DNA from: Streptomyces radiopugnans
GTDB taxonomy: Bacteria > Actinomycetota > Actinomycetes > Streptomycetales > Streptomycetaceae
Direction of reading: 5' to 3'
NCBI RefSeq assembly: GCF_900110735.1
Contig: NZ_FOET01000005.1
Coordinates: 62,001-126,000, forward strand
Length of the DNA: 64,000 nt
The translations under genes were made by a program, and so were the position numbers. How positions within the stretch are numbered: the first letter of the stretch is position 1; each line of letters begins with the position of its first letter. Below are positions 15,776-23,446 of this stretch, piece by piece. Below the pieces are notes generated by a model. The model ran no database searches and had not been told where the DNA came from. It saw only the letters and a list, made by a program, of their open reading frames with translations.

Positions 15776-16792
15776 ATGAGCGACCACGAGACGAACCGCG
15801 CGTACCCGCCCCGCCCTCCGTACGAGCTCGCCGCCCCCGGGGCCACCGCCCCTGAGGCCGCAGCCCCCGCACCTCCGCAGTCCGTCCCGCAGCCCGAACC
15901 CGGCACCGCCCCCGGAGCGCACGCCCGGCGGCGGGCGGGCCGCCCCGTCGGGCTGCTGGCGGCCGTGGCCGTCGTGGCCGCCGCGGTCGGCGGCGGCACG
16001 GCGACCCTGGCCGGCGAGGCGTTCGGCGACGGCGCCGCGCCCGCCGCCACCTCCTCCGTCCTCGGAACCAACGCCGCCGACACCGGTACCGGCGTCGCCG
16101 AGGTCGTCAAGGCCGTCGCGCCCGGCGTCGTGGAGATCGGCGCCTCCTCCCGCTCCGGCTCCGCGACCGGATCCGGCGTGGTGATCTCCGAGAAGGGCGA
16201 GATCCTCACCAACAACCACGTCGTCTCCGGCGCCACCGAGATCGAGGTCACCTTCTCCGACGGCGGCACCGCCCGCGCCGAGATCGTCGGCACCGAGCCC
16301 GACCTCGACATGGCGCTGATCCGGGTCGAGGACACCGACGGCCTCACCCTCGCCCCCGCCGAGCTCGGCGACTCCGACGCCGTCCGCGTCGGCGACCGGG
16401 TCATCGCCTTCGGCTCGCCCCAGGGCCTGTCGGGCACGGTCACCAGCGGCATCGTCTCCGCCAAGGACCGCGAGGTCACGGTGGAGAGGACGGAGGAGGA
16501 CGCCCGGCCGAGGGACGACTGGGCCTGGCCCTTCGAGTTCGACGGCGACCGGTACAACGGCGACCTCGGCTCCGAGACCACCACCTACCGGGCGATCCAG
16601 ACCGACGCCTCACTCAACCCCGGCAACTCCGGCGGACCGCTGGTCGACATGGAGGGCCGCGTGATCGGCGTCAACTCGGCGATCCACAGCAACGCCTCCA
16701 CCGCCGCCGAGGCGGGCAGCGTCGGCCTGGGCTTCGCCGTACCCGTGAACGACGTGAAGGAGATCCTCGACGACCTGCGCGCCGACGGATGA
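15776..16792 (+). CDS. Membrane-anchored trypsin-like serine protease without PDZ domain
   Basis: 338 residues. A Pro/Ala-rich cytosolic N-terminus (1-50), one transmembrane helix (about 58-80, [15 protein letters not shown]), then a chymotrypsin-fold domain. The triad is visible: H148 (ILTNNHVV), D178 (DLDMALI) and S285 (NPGNSGGPL). HtrA/DegP relatives normally carry one or two PDZ domains, but this protein ends right after the protease domain. An in-frame ATG 36 nt upstream is an alternative start. The two-component genes follow closely, suggesting a shared envelope-stress role. Confidence 0.93.
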   Translation: MSDHETNRAYPPRPPYELAAPGATAPEAAAPAPPQSVPQPEPGTAPGAHARRRAGRPVGLLAAVAVVAAAVGGGTATLAGEAFGDGAAPAATSSVLGTNAADTGTGVAEVVKAVAPGVVEIGASSRSGSATGSGVVISEKGEILTNNHVVSGATEIEVTFSDGGTARAEIVGTEPDLDMALIRVEDTDGLTLAPAELGDSDAVRVGDRVIAFGSPQGLSGTVTSGIVSAKDREVTVERTEEDARPRDDWAWPFEFDGDRYNGDLGSETTTYRAIQTDASLNPGNSGGPLVDMEGRVIGVNSAIHSNASTAAEAGSVGLGFAVPVNDVKEILDDLRADG

Positions 16793-16814
16793 GGTGAGTG
16801 CGACACTCCCCACC

Positions 16815-17621
16815 ATGACCACCGCCTCCGCCTCCTCCGCCACGCCCCACCCCGCCCCGCCCGCACGCGTGCTGGTCGTCGACGACGAGCCGGCCGTACG
16901 GGAGGCCCTGCGCCGCAGCCTGGCCTTCGAGGGCTACGAGACCGAGCTCGCCGCCGACGGCCTGGAGGCGCTGCGGCAGGTGGAGGCGTACCGCCCCGAC
17001 CTGGTGATCCTGGACGTGCTGATGCCGCGCATGGACGGGCTGACCGCCGCACGGCGGCTGCGCGCGAACGGGGTGACCGTCCCCGTCCTGATGCTCACCG
17101 CCCGCGACACCGTCGGCGACCGCGTCACCGGCCTGGACGCGGGCGCGGACGACTACCTGGTCAAGCCGTTCGAGCTGGACGAGCTGCTGGCCCGCATCCG
17201 CGCACTGCTGCGCCGCAGTTCCTACGCCCGCGAGCAGGCCGGCGCCGAGGAGACCGAGGTGCTCTCCTTCGCCGACCTGCGCATGGACCTCACCACGCGC
17301 GAGGTGACCCGCGGCGGGCGGCCGGTGGAGCTGACGCGGACGGAGTTCACGCTGCTGGAGATGTTCATGGCCCACCCGCGGCAGGTCCTCACCCGCGAGC
17401 AGATCCTCAAGGCCGTCTGGGGCTTCGACTTCGAGCCCTCCTCCAACTCCCTGGACGTGTACGTGATGTACCTGCGCCGCAAGACCGAGGCGGGAGGCGA
17501 GCCGCGCCTGGTGCACACCGTGCGCGGTGTCGGCTACGTCCTCCGGGACAACGCGGGCGCCGGTCCCGGCACGGCACCGGGCACGGCACCCGGTCCCGCA
17601 CCGGGGGAAGCGCGCCCGTGA
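16815..17621 (+). CDS. OmpR-family response regulator
   Basis: 268 residues. The receiver domain has [12 protein letters not shown], phospho-acceptor Asp67 (LVILDVLMP) and the Lys of [15 protein letters not shown]. The winged helix has [20 protein letters not shown] and [14 protein letters not shown] Gly/Pro/Thr-rich tail ([13 protein letters not shown]) follows. The start could be the GTG at 16794 instead; neither has an ideal ribosome-binding site. It lies just after the serine protease gene, and its stop overlaps the start of the kinase gene, its cognate partner. Confidence 0.93.
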   Translation: MTTASASSATPHPAPPARVLVVDDEPAVREALRRSLAFEGYETELAADGLEALRQVEAYRPDLVILDVLMPRMDGLTAARRLRANGVTVPVLMLTARDTVGDRVTGLDAGADDYLVKPFELDELLARIRALLRRSSYAREQAGAEETEVLSFADLRMDLTTREVTRGGRPVELTRTEFTLLEMFMAHPRQVLTREQILKAVWGFDFEPSSNSLDVYVMYLRRKTEAGGEPRLVHTVRGVGYVLRDNAGAGPGTAPGTAPGPAPGEARP

Positions 17622-19030
17622 CGTCCCGGCTCAACTCCCTGCCGCTGCGCTCGCGCCTGGCCCTGCTGGTCGCGGTGGCCGTGGCGGTCGCGGTGGCGGC
17701 GTGCTCGCTGGCCGCCTGGCTCCTGGTGCGGGAGCAGCTCGTCGACTCCCTCGACGACGCGCTGCACGCCAACCGGGTGCCCGACAGCCGGCTCATCGAC
17801 CTCGTCCGCGCCGGGCAGTGCCGGGCGGTGCCGGAGGAGGAGCGGCTGGACACCCCCAATCCGTTCGACTCCACCGTGCAGCTCGTGGACCGCGACGGCG
17901 ACAGCTGCATGGCCTTCGGCGAGCGGCCCCTGCCGGTCTCCGCCGCGGACGTGGCCGTCGCCCGCGGCGAGCGTGCGGAGGCCCTGCACACCGTCACCGC
18001 GGGGGGCGAGGAGTACCGCGTGCTCACCACCCCCCTGCGCGGCACGGACGCCGCCGTGACGGTGGCCCGTCCGATGGCCGAGATCGACCAGAGCCTGGAC
18101 ACCCTCGCCCTCGTCCTCGGCCTGGTCGCCGCCACCGGCGTGCTCGGCGCGGCGGGCGCCGGCGTCCTGCTCGCGCGCGCCGGCCTGCGCCCGGTGGACC
18201 GGCTGACGGACGCGGTCGAGCACGTCGCCCGCACCGAGGACCTGGCCGTCCGCATTCCCGTCGAGGGCGACGACGAGATCGCCCGCCTGTCGCGCTCCTT
18301 CAACGCCATGACCGCAGCCCTGGCCACCTCCCGCGACCTCCAGCAGCAGCTGACCGCCGACGCCGGGCACGAGTTGCGCACCCCTCTCACCTCGCTGCGC
18401 ACCAACATCGACCTGCTGGTGCGCAGCGAGCAGGCCGGCCGCCCGCTGCCTCCGGAGGACCGCCGGGAACTGCTGGAGTCGGTGCGCGCCCAGATCGGCG
18501 AACTGGCCTCCCTCATCGGCGACCTCCAGGAGCTGTCCCGGCCCGACGCGGCGCCCGCCGGCGGGCCGGTGGAGATCGTCGGACTGCACGAGACCGCCGA
18601 ACGCGCCGTGGAGCGCGCCCGGCTGCGCGGCTCGGACATCACCATCACCCGCGATCTGGCCCCCTGGTACGTACGGGCCGAACCGGCCGCGCTGGAGCGG
18701 GCGGTGGTCAACCTGCTGGACAACGCGGTGAAGTTCTCCCCGCCCGGAGGGACGATCGACGTCCGCCTCGACGGCTCCACCGGCACCCTGCGCGTACGCG
18801 ACCGCGGCCCCGGCATCCCCGAGGACGAACTCCCCTACGTCTTCGACCGCTTCTGGCGCTCGCCGTCCGCCCGCAGCCTCCCCGGCTCGGGTCTGGGCCT
18901 GTCCATCGTGGCCCGCACGGTCCGCCGCAGTGGCGGCGAGATCGCCCTCCACCCGGCCCCGGGCGGCGGCACGGAGGCCGTCCTGCGCCTCCCGGGCGCA
19001 CCCGCGCCCCCGCCGGACCCGCCGCCCTGA
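17618..19030 (+). CDS. Sensor histidine kinase
   Basis: 470 residues. Two membrane helices (about 15-35 and 162-186) flank an extracytoplasmic sensor of about 125 residues containing two Cys (GQCRA, DSCMAF). A HAMP domain, HisKA with His251 ([15 protein letters not shown]) and HATPase_c ([25 protein letters not shown]) follow. GTG start overlapping the regulator stop (GTGA). The pair probably senses an envelope signal. The C-terminus is Pro-rich. Confidence 0.94.
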   Translation: MTSRLNSLPLRSRLALLVAVAVAVAVAACSLAAWLLVREQLVDSLDDALHANRVPDSRLIDLVRAGQCRAVPEEERLDTPNPFDSTVQLVDRDGDSCMAFGERPLPVSAADVAVARGERAEALHTVTAGGEEYRVLTTPLRGTDAAVTVARPMAEIDQSLDTLALVLGLVAATGVLGAAGAGVLLARAGLRPVDRLTDAVEHVARTEDLAVRIPVEGDDEIARLSRSFNAMTAALATSRDLQQQLTADAGHELRTPLTSLRTNIDLLVRSEQAGRPLPPEDRRELLESVRAQIGELASLIGDLQELSRPDAAPAGGPVEIVGLHETAERAVERARLRGSDITITRDLAPWYVRAEPAALERAVVNLLDNAVKFSPPGGTIDVRLDGSTGTLRVRDRGPGIPEDELPYVFDRFWRSPSARSLPGSGLGLSIVARTVRRSGGEIALHPAPGGGTEAVLRLPGAPAPPPDPPP

Positions 19031-19223
19031 CGGGGCCGGAGGTCCGGCGGCGCTGCGCGCCGGGTGGACCGGGACCGTGCTGCGGGCGGGCAGGTGCGTT
19101 CCGGCGGAGAAGCGGAGAAGCCGCCGACCACCGACCGGAGCCGGACACGGCGGGAGCCGCTGGAGCCGGCCGGGAGCACGCCCGGCCGTACGCGGTCCCC
19201 GTCGGGGTTCCGCCGGCCTCCCG

Positions 19224-19676
19224 TCAGCCTCCGGTGAGACGGCTGCCGCTGTGGGCGGCGCCGTACGCGTCGTGGGGGTTGGTCAGGGCGCAGCGGTCGA
19301 GGGAGAGGCAGCCGCAGCCGATGCAGTCGGTCAGGTCGTCGCGCAGCTCCTCCAGCTGCCTGATGCGGGTGTCGAGGTCCGCGCGCCAGCACTCGGAGAC
19401 GCGCGCCCAGTCCTCCCGGGTGGGCGTGCGGTTGTCCGGCAGCAGCCCCAGCACCGTGCGGATCCCCTCCAGGGAGATGCCCACACGCTGCGAGGCGCGG
19501 ACGAACGCGACCCGGCGGAGGGTGTCGCGGCTGTAGCGGCGCTGGTTCCCGCTGGTCCGGCGGCTGTGGATGAGCCCGTTGCGCTCGTAGAAGCGCAGGG
19601 CCGAGGTGCTGACACCGCTGCGTTCGGCCAGCTGGCCGATGGTGAGCTCTTGGGCCTTCCAGGAAACGGGCGGCAT
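19224..19676 (-). CDS. soxR: Redox-sensing MerR-family regulator SoxR
   Basis: 150 residues. N-terminal MerR winged helix (LTIGQLAERSGVSTSALRFY, RRTSGNQRRYSRDTLRRV), a dimerisation helix, then the [2Fe-2S] motif C118-x2-C121-x-C123-x5-C129 (CIGCGCLSLDRC), which is diagnostic for SoxR. In Streptomyces SoxR responds to redox-active metabolites such as actinorhodin-type quinones. The start ATG was chosen because the SoxR-type box lies 18-37 nt upstream; the longer ORF would place that box inside the coding region. It is divergent from a flavin-reductase gene, a typical SoxR target. Confidence 0.95.
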   Translation of the reverse strand: MPPVSWKAQELTIGQLAERSGVSTSALRFYERNGLIHSRRTSGNQRRYSRDTLRRVAFVRASQRVGISLEGIRTVLGLLPDNRTPTREDWARVSECWRADLDTRIRQLEELRDDLTDCIGCGCLSLDRCALTNPHDAYGAAHSGSRLTGG

Positions 19677-19693
19677 GGATCCCAGACTACTGG

Positions 19694-19713
19694 ACTTGAA
19701 CCTTTGTTCAAGT
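19694..19713. promoter_or_regulatory. SoxR-type operator between soxR and the reductase gene
   Basis: Perfect inverted repeat ACTTGAAC-CTTT-GTTCAAGT in the 92-bp divergent intergenic region. Its CTTGA/TCAAG half-sites match those of known SoxR boxes. It should allow SoxR to control the reductase and itself. Confidence 0.82.
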
Positions 19714-19768
19714 TGCACTCTGTGTGCCGGAGGGAATCCGCCCTGCGAGAGGAACCGAGGAGACGACG

Positions 19769-20362
19769 ATGAGTGAGACCCTGCCGCGCCTCGCCGTGAT
19801 CATCGGAAGCGTCCGCGAGGGACGCTTCGGGCCCACCGTGGCGAACTGGTTCGCCGGGCAGGCCGAGGAGTTCGGCCGCTTCGAGGTGGACGTGATCGAC
19901 CTGGCCCAGTGGCCGCTGCCCGTGGTGATGCCGAGCTGGGACGGCGAGCCGCCCGCGGAGACGATCCGCAGCAAGGAGGAGCTCTCCCGCAGGCTGGCAG
20001 CGGCCGACGCCTTCGTCGTGGTGACCCCCGAGTACAACCACAGCTTCCCCGCCTCCCTGAAGAACGTGATCGACTGGTTCCGCGAGGAGTGGTTCGCCAA
20101 GCCGGTCGGCCTGGTCTCCTACGGGGGCATGGGCGGCGGCCTGCGGTCGGCGGAGCACCTGCGCCAGGTCTTCCCCGAACTGCACGCGATGACCGTCCGC
20201 GACTCCCTGAGCTTCCACAACGCCTGGGACGTCTTCGACGCGGACGGGCAGCCGAAGGACTCGGAGGCCGCCGCCTCGGCGGCCAAGGGGATGCTCGACC
20301 AGCTCGACTGGTGGGCCGGCGTGCTGCGCGAGGGCCGCAGGCAGCGCCCGTACGGGGCCTGA
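19769..20362 (+). CDS. NAD(P)H-dependent FMN reductase
   Basis: 197 residues of the flavodoxin-fold NADPH-dependent FMN reductase family. The flavin phosphate loop is GSVREGRFG, and VVTPEYNHSFPASLKNVIDW is the family signature. It reduces FMN or quinones with NAD(P)H in the cytosol. The ATG follows GAGGAG by 6 nt. The SoxR box 56-75 nt upstream indicates induction by redox-cycling compounds, so its role is probably quinone or antibiotic detoxification. Confidence 0.94.
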   Translation: MSETLPRLAVIIGSVREGRFGPTVANWFAGQAEEFGRFEVDVIDLAQWPLPVVMPSWDGEPPAETIRSKEELSRRLAAADAFVVVTPEYNHSFPASLKNVIDWFREEWFAKPVGLVSYGGMGGGLRSAEHLRQVFPELHAMTVRDSLSFHNAWDVFDADGQPKDSEAAASAAKGMLDQLDWWAGVLREGRRQRPYGA

Positions 20363-20393
20363 GCCCGCGGGCGGCGCGCCTCCCGGCGGAAAG

Positions 20394-20430
20394 AACGCCG
20401 CCGACCGGCGCGGGGCCGGTCGGCGGCGTT
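20394..20430. terminator. Bidirectional terminator
   Basis: Perfect 16-bp arms AACGCCGCCGACCGGC / GCCGGTCGGCGGCGTT with a 5-nt loop, between the reductase gene and the convergent 5'-nucleotidase gene. Confidence 0.9.
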
Positions 20431-20491
20431 GTGGGGGTCCGCGGGCCGGGGGAAGGCGGCCCGCGGAGGGAGGGTCATCCGCCGTGGGGGG

Positions 20492-22309
20492 TCACCGGAT
20501 GACCGTGATCCGGTCCGCCGCCGGGGCGCCGATCGGCGCGGAGGCGGAGGAGCCGGCGGTCAGGTAGTCCTGGAGGGCCGCCAGGTCGTCACCGCCGACC
20601 AGCGGGTCGGTGCCCTGCGCCAGCGTCGGGAAGCCGTCGCCGCCACCCGCCAGGAAGGAGTTGACCGCGACGCGGTAGGAGGCCGACGGGTCGATCGGCT
20701 CGCCGTTCAGCCGCACCGAGTCCGCGACGATCCGGTCCGCGCCGGACCGGGTGAGGTCGAGGGTGTAGGTGAGGCCGGAGGAGACCTGCAGGATCTTCGG
20801 GGAGGCCTCGTTGGCGCCGCTGACCTGCTCGCGCAGCACCTTCAGAAGCTGCTCGCCGGTGAGGGTGGTCAGGTTGACGGTGTTGGAGAAGGGCTGGACG
20901 GTGAAGCCCTCGGCGTACGTCACCACACCGTCGCCCTCGGCGCCGGAGGCCGCGTACACCAGGTCGGCGCGGATGCCGCCGGGGTTCATCAGGGCCAGGT
21001 CGGCCTCGGGGTCCAGCCCACGGGCGTGGGCGAGCTGGGCGTCGGCGATCAGGTCGCCCAGCGGGGACTCGGGCCTGGTGCGGTCGGCGGTGATGTCCTC
21101 GGAGATCCAGCCGATGGGGCGGCCCGCGACGGGCGCGGCCAGCCCCTTCCAGTAGTCGATCAGGGAGGTGAGGTCGGCGGCCTTCTCCTGGTTGCGGTGG
21201 ACGACGCGGTTGGCGCCCTGGACCGAGGCGCGCACGATGTCGCGGGTGCGGCGGTCGTACTCCATGTTCAGCTCGGTGAACAGCCGGCCGAAGGAGGCGG
21301 CGGAGGTGACCAGGCGGTCCTCGCCGCGCGGGTCGGGGATGGAGCAGACGTACGGCTGGTGGGTGTGGCCGGTGATCAGCGCGTCCACGCCCGCGTTCGT
21401 CCGCTTCGCGATGTCGACGATCGGGCCGGACAGCCTGCCGCCGTCCTCGCCGCAGTCGGCGTTGTAGGCGCTGGAGGCCGGGGTGCCGCCCTCGTGGACC
21501 AGCGCGATGACGGCGTTGACGCCCTTGCGGCGCAGCTCCTCGGTGTACTTGTCGATCGTCTCGGCCTCGTCGAGGAACTTCAGTCCCTTGACGCCCTCGG
21601 CCGAGACGATGTTCGGCGTGCCCTCCAGCGTGACGCCGATGAAGCCGACCTTGACGCCCTTCATCTTCTTGACGGTGTAGGGGGCCATCAGCGGCTTGCC
21701 GGTCTTCTCGTCGACGACGTTGGCCGCGAGGATCGGGAAGTCGGCGCCGCCGAAGGTGCGGCCCTCGTCGTAGCAGCCGTCCTCGGGGTGGCAGCCGCCC
21801 TCCTGGAGGCGCCTGAGCTCGGCGGCGCCCTCGTCGAACTCGTGGTTGCCGACGCCCACGACGTCCATGCCGAGCGCGTTCATCGCCTCGATGGTGGGCT
21901 CGTCGTGGAAGAGGCCCGACAGCAGGGGGCTGGCGCCGACGATGTCGCCGGGGGCGACGGTCACCGAGTACGGGTTGCCCTTGCGGGCCTCGCGCAGGGA
22001 GGTGGCGAGGTACTCGGCGCCGCCCGCGTCGATCTGCTCGGTGGTGCCGTCGGGGTGCTGGTGGGTCACACGGCCGGAGGAACCTGTCGGGGGCTCCAGG
22101 TTCCCGTGGAAGTCGTTGATGGCGAGCACCTGGAGGTCGACGGTGCGGCCGTGGCGCTCGCCGCGGTCGCCGTGCGCGCCGGGGGCCCCGGACGGGGCGT
22201 CCTGCGCGGCGGCGGGCATGGCGGCGCCGAGGGCGCCGACGGTCAGCAGACCGGCCGCGGCTGCGGTGAGTCTGCGGGAGAGGGGAGACCGCTTGGGCGG
22301 AGTGGACAT
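20492..22309 (-). CDS. Secreted 5'-nucleotidase / UDP-sugar hydrolase
   Basis: 605 residues. A signal peptide (about 1-35, ending AAMPAAAQ) exports it. The metallophosphatase domain shows the dimetal motifs INDFHGNL, GDIVGASP, GNHEFD and GHTHQP. The C-terminal nucleotidase domain has LMNPGGIRADL and VNSFLAGGGDGFP. It dephosphorylates extracellular nucleotides to recover phosphate and nucleosides. No LPxTG anchor is visible, so it is probably released. It is divergent from mshD. Confidence 0.95.
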   Translation of the reverse strand: MSTPPKRSPLSRRLTAAAAGLLTVGALGAAMPAAAQDAPSGAPGAHGDRGERHGRTVDLQVLAINDFHGNLEPPTGSSGRVTHQHPDGTTEQIDAGGAEYLATSLREARKGNPYSVTVAPGDIVGASPLLSGLFHDEPTIEAMNALGMDVVGVGNHEFDEGAAELRRLQEGGCHPEDGCYDEGRTFGGADFPILAANVVDEKTGKPLMAPYTVKKMKGVKVGFIGVTLEGTPNIVSAEGVKGLKFLDEAETIDKYTEELRRKGVNAVIALVHEGGTPASSAYNADCGEDGGRLSGPIVDIAKRTNAGVDALITGHTHQPYVCSIPDPRGEDRLVTSAASFGRLFTELNMEYDRRTRDIVRASVQGANRVVHRNQEKAADLTSLIDYWKGLAAPVAGRPIGWISEDITADRTRPESPLGDLIADAQLAHARGLDPEADLALMNPGGIRADLVYAASGAEGDGVVTYAEGFTVQPFSNTVNLTTLTGEQLLKVLREQVSGANEASPKILQVSSGLTYTLDLTRSGADRIVADSVRLNGEPIDPSASYRVAVNSFLAGGGDGFPTLAQGTDPLVGGDDLAALQDYLTAGSSASAPIGAPAADRITVIR

Positions 22310-22455
22310 GTTCTGTCCCCTTCTGTTCCCTTGTCGAGGCCGTGAGTTGGCCCGAAAGTGGCCGGTGGTGGCGGAGGCAGCCTAGGTCAACGCGCGTAGC
22401 GTGTCATTGTTGCGTTGGTAACCGCCAGGTTTCGATGCTGCGTAGGCTTCTCCCC

Positions 22456-23391
22456 ATGAGCGACGTGGTGGTTGTGGACGAGCTGACGCCCGAGGCCGTG
22501 CGGCAGGCCCAGGCGCTGATCGACGAGGCCGCCCGGGTGGACGGCCAGCCGGCCGTCTCCGAGCAGGGCCGCCTCCAGTTGCGCGGCGGGCGCCGCGAGG
22601 GCGTACGGCATCTGCTGCTCTGGGAACAGGGCGAGCTGGCCGGTTACGGGCAACTCGAGGACACCGATCCGGTCGAGGCCCCGACCGGCGAGTTCGTCGT
22701 CCACCCCGACCACCGGAACCAGGGCCACGGACTGGCCCTGGGCCGCGCGCTGCTGGAGGCGTCGGGCCGGCGGCTGCGGGTGTGGGCGCACGGCGGCCAC
22801 CCGGCCGCACGGCACCTGGCCCGGCTGCTCGGCCTCACCCTCTTCCGCGAACTGCGGCAGATGCGGCGCCCGCTGACGGGCCTGGACCTGCCCGAACCGT
22901 CGCTGCCTCCGGGCGTGCGGCTGCGGACCTTCGTCCCCGGCCGGGACGACACCGCCTGGCTGGCCGCCAACGCCGCCGCCTTCGCCCACCACCCCGAGCA
23001 GGGCGGCATGACCCAGCGGGACCTGGACGACCGCAAGGCCGAGCCGTGGTTCGACCCCAAGGGCTTCTTCCTCGCCGTGCGCGACGGCGAGGGCGGCGCG
23101 GGCGGCGAGGGCGGTGGCGACGGTGGGGAACTGCTCGGCTTCCACTGGACGAAGGTCCACAGCGCCGAGCAGCTCGGCGAGGTGTACGTCGTCGGCGTCG
23201 CTCCGGACGCCCAGGGCGGCGGCCTGGGCAAGGCGCTGACACTGGTGGGCCTGCGCTACCTCGCCCGCGACCGCGGCCTGCCGACCGCGATGCTGTACGT
23301 GGACGCCGACAACACCGCGGCCGTGAAGGTCTACGAGGGGCTGGGCTTCCAGGTCCACGAGGTGGACCTGATGTACCGCACGGAGGGCTGA
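22456..23391 (+). CDS. mshD: Mycothiol synthase (mycothiol acetyltransferase)
   Basis: 311 residues with two GNAT domains. The N-terminal one is degenerate; the C-terminal one has the acetyl-CoA loop VAPDAQGGGLGKALTLVGL. Family-specific segments include FDPKGFFLAV, HWTKVHSAEQLGEVYVVGV and MLYVDADNTAAVKVYEGLGF, which identify MshD. It acetylates Cys-GlcN-Ins, the last step of mycothiol synthesis. An insert GEGGAGGEGGGDGGE near residue 215 is a Gly/Glu-rich loop. The mshA gene of the same pathway is 13 kb away in this window. Confidence 0.96.
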   Translation: MSDVVVVDELTPEAVRQAQALIDEAARVDGQPAVSEQGRLQLRGGRREGVRHLLLWEQGELAGYGQLEDTDPVEAPTGEFVVHPDHRNQGHGLALGRALLEASGRRLRVWAHGGHPAARHLARLLGLTLFRELRQMRRPLTGLDLPEPSLPPGVRLRTFVPGRDDTAWLAANAAAFAHHPEQGGMTQRDLDDRKAEPWFDPKGFFLAVRDGEGGAGGEGGGDGGELLGFHWTKVHSAEQLGEVYVVGVAPDAQGGGLGKALTLVGLRYLARDRGLPTAMLYVDADNTAAVKVYEGLGFQVHEVDLMYRTEG

Positions 23392-23446
23392 ACCGGCCGC
23401 CGGCCGGAGGCGGCTGACCGGGGCGGCTGGGCGGCCGGGAACGGGA

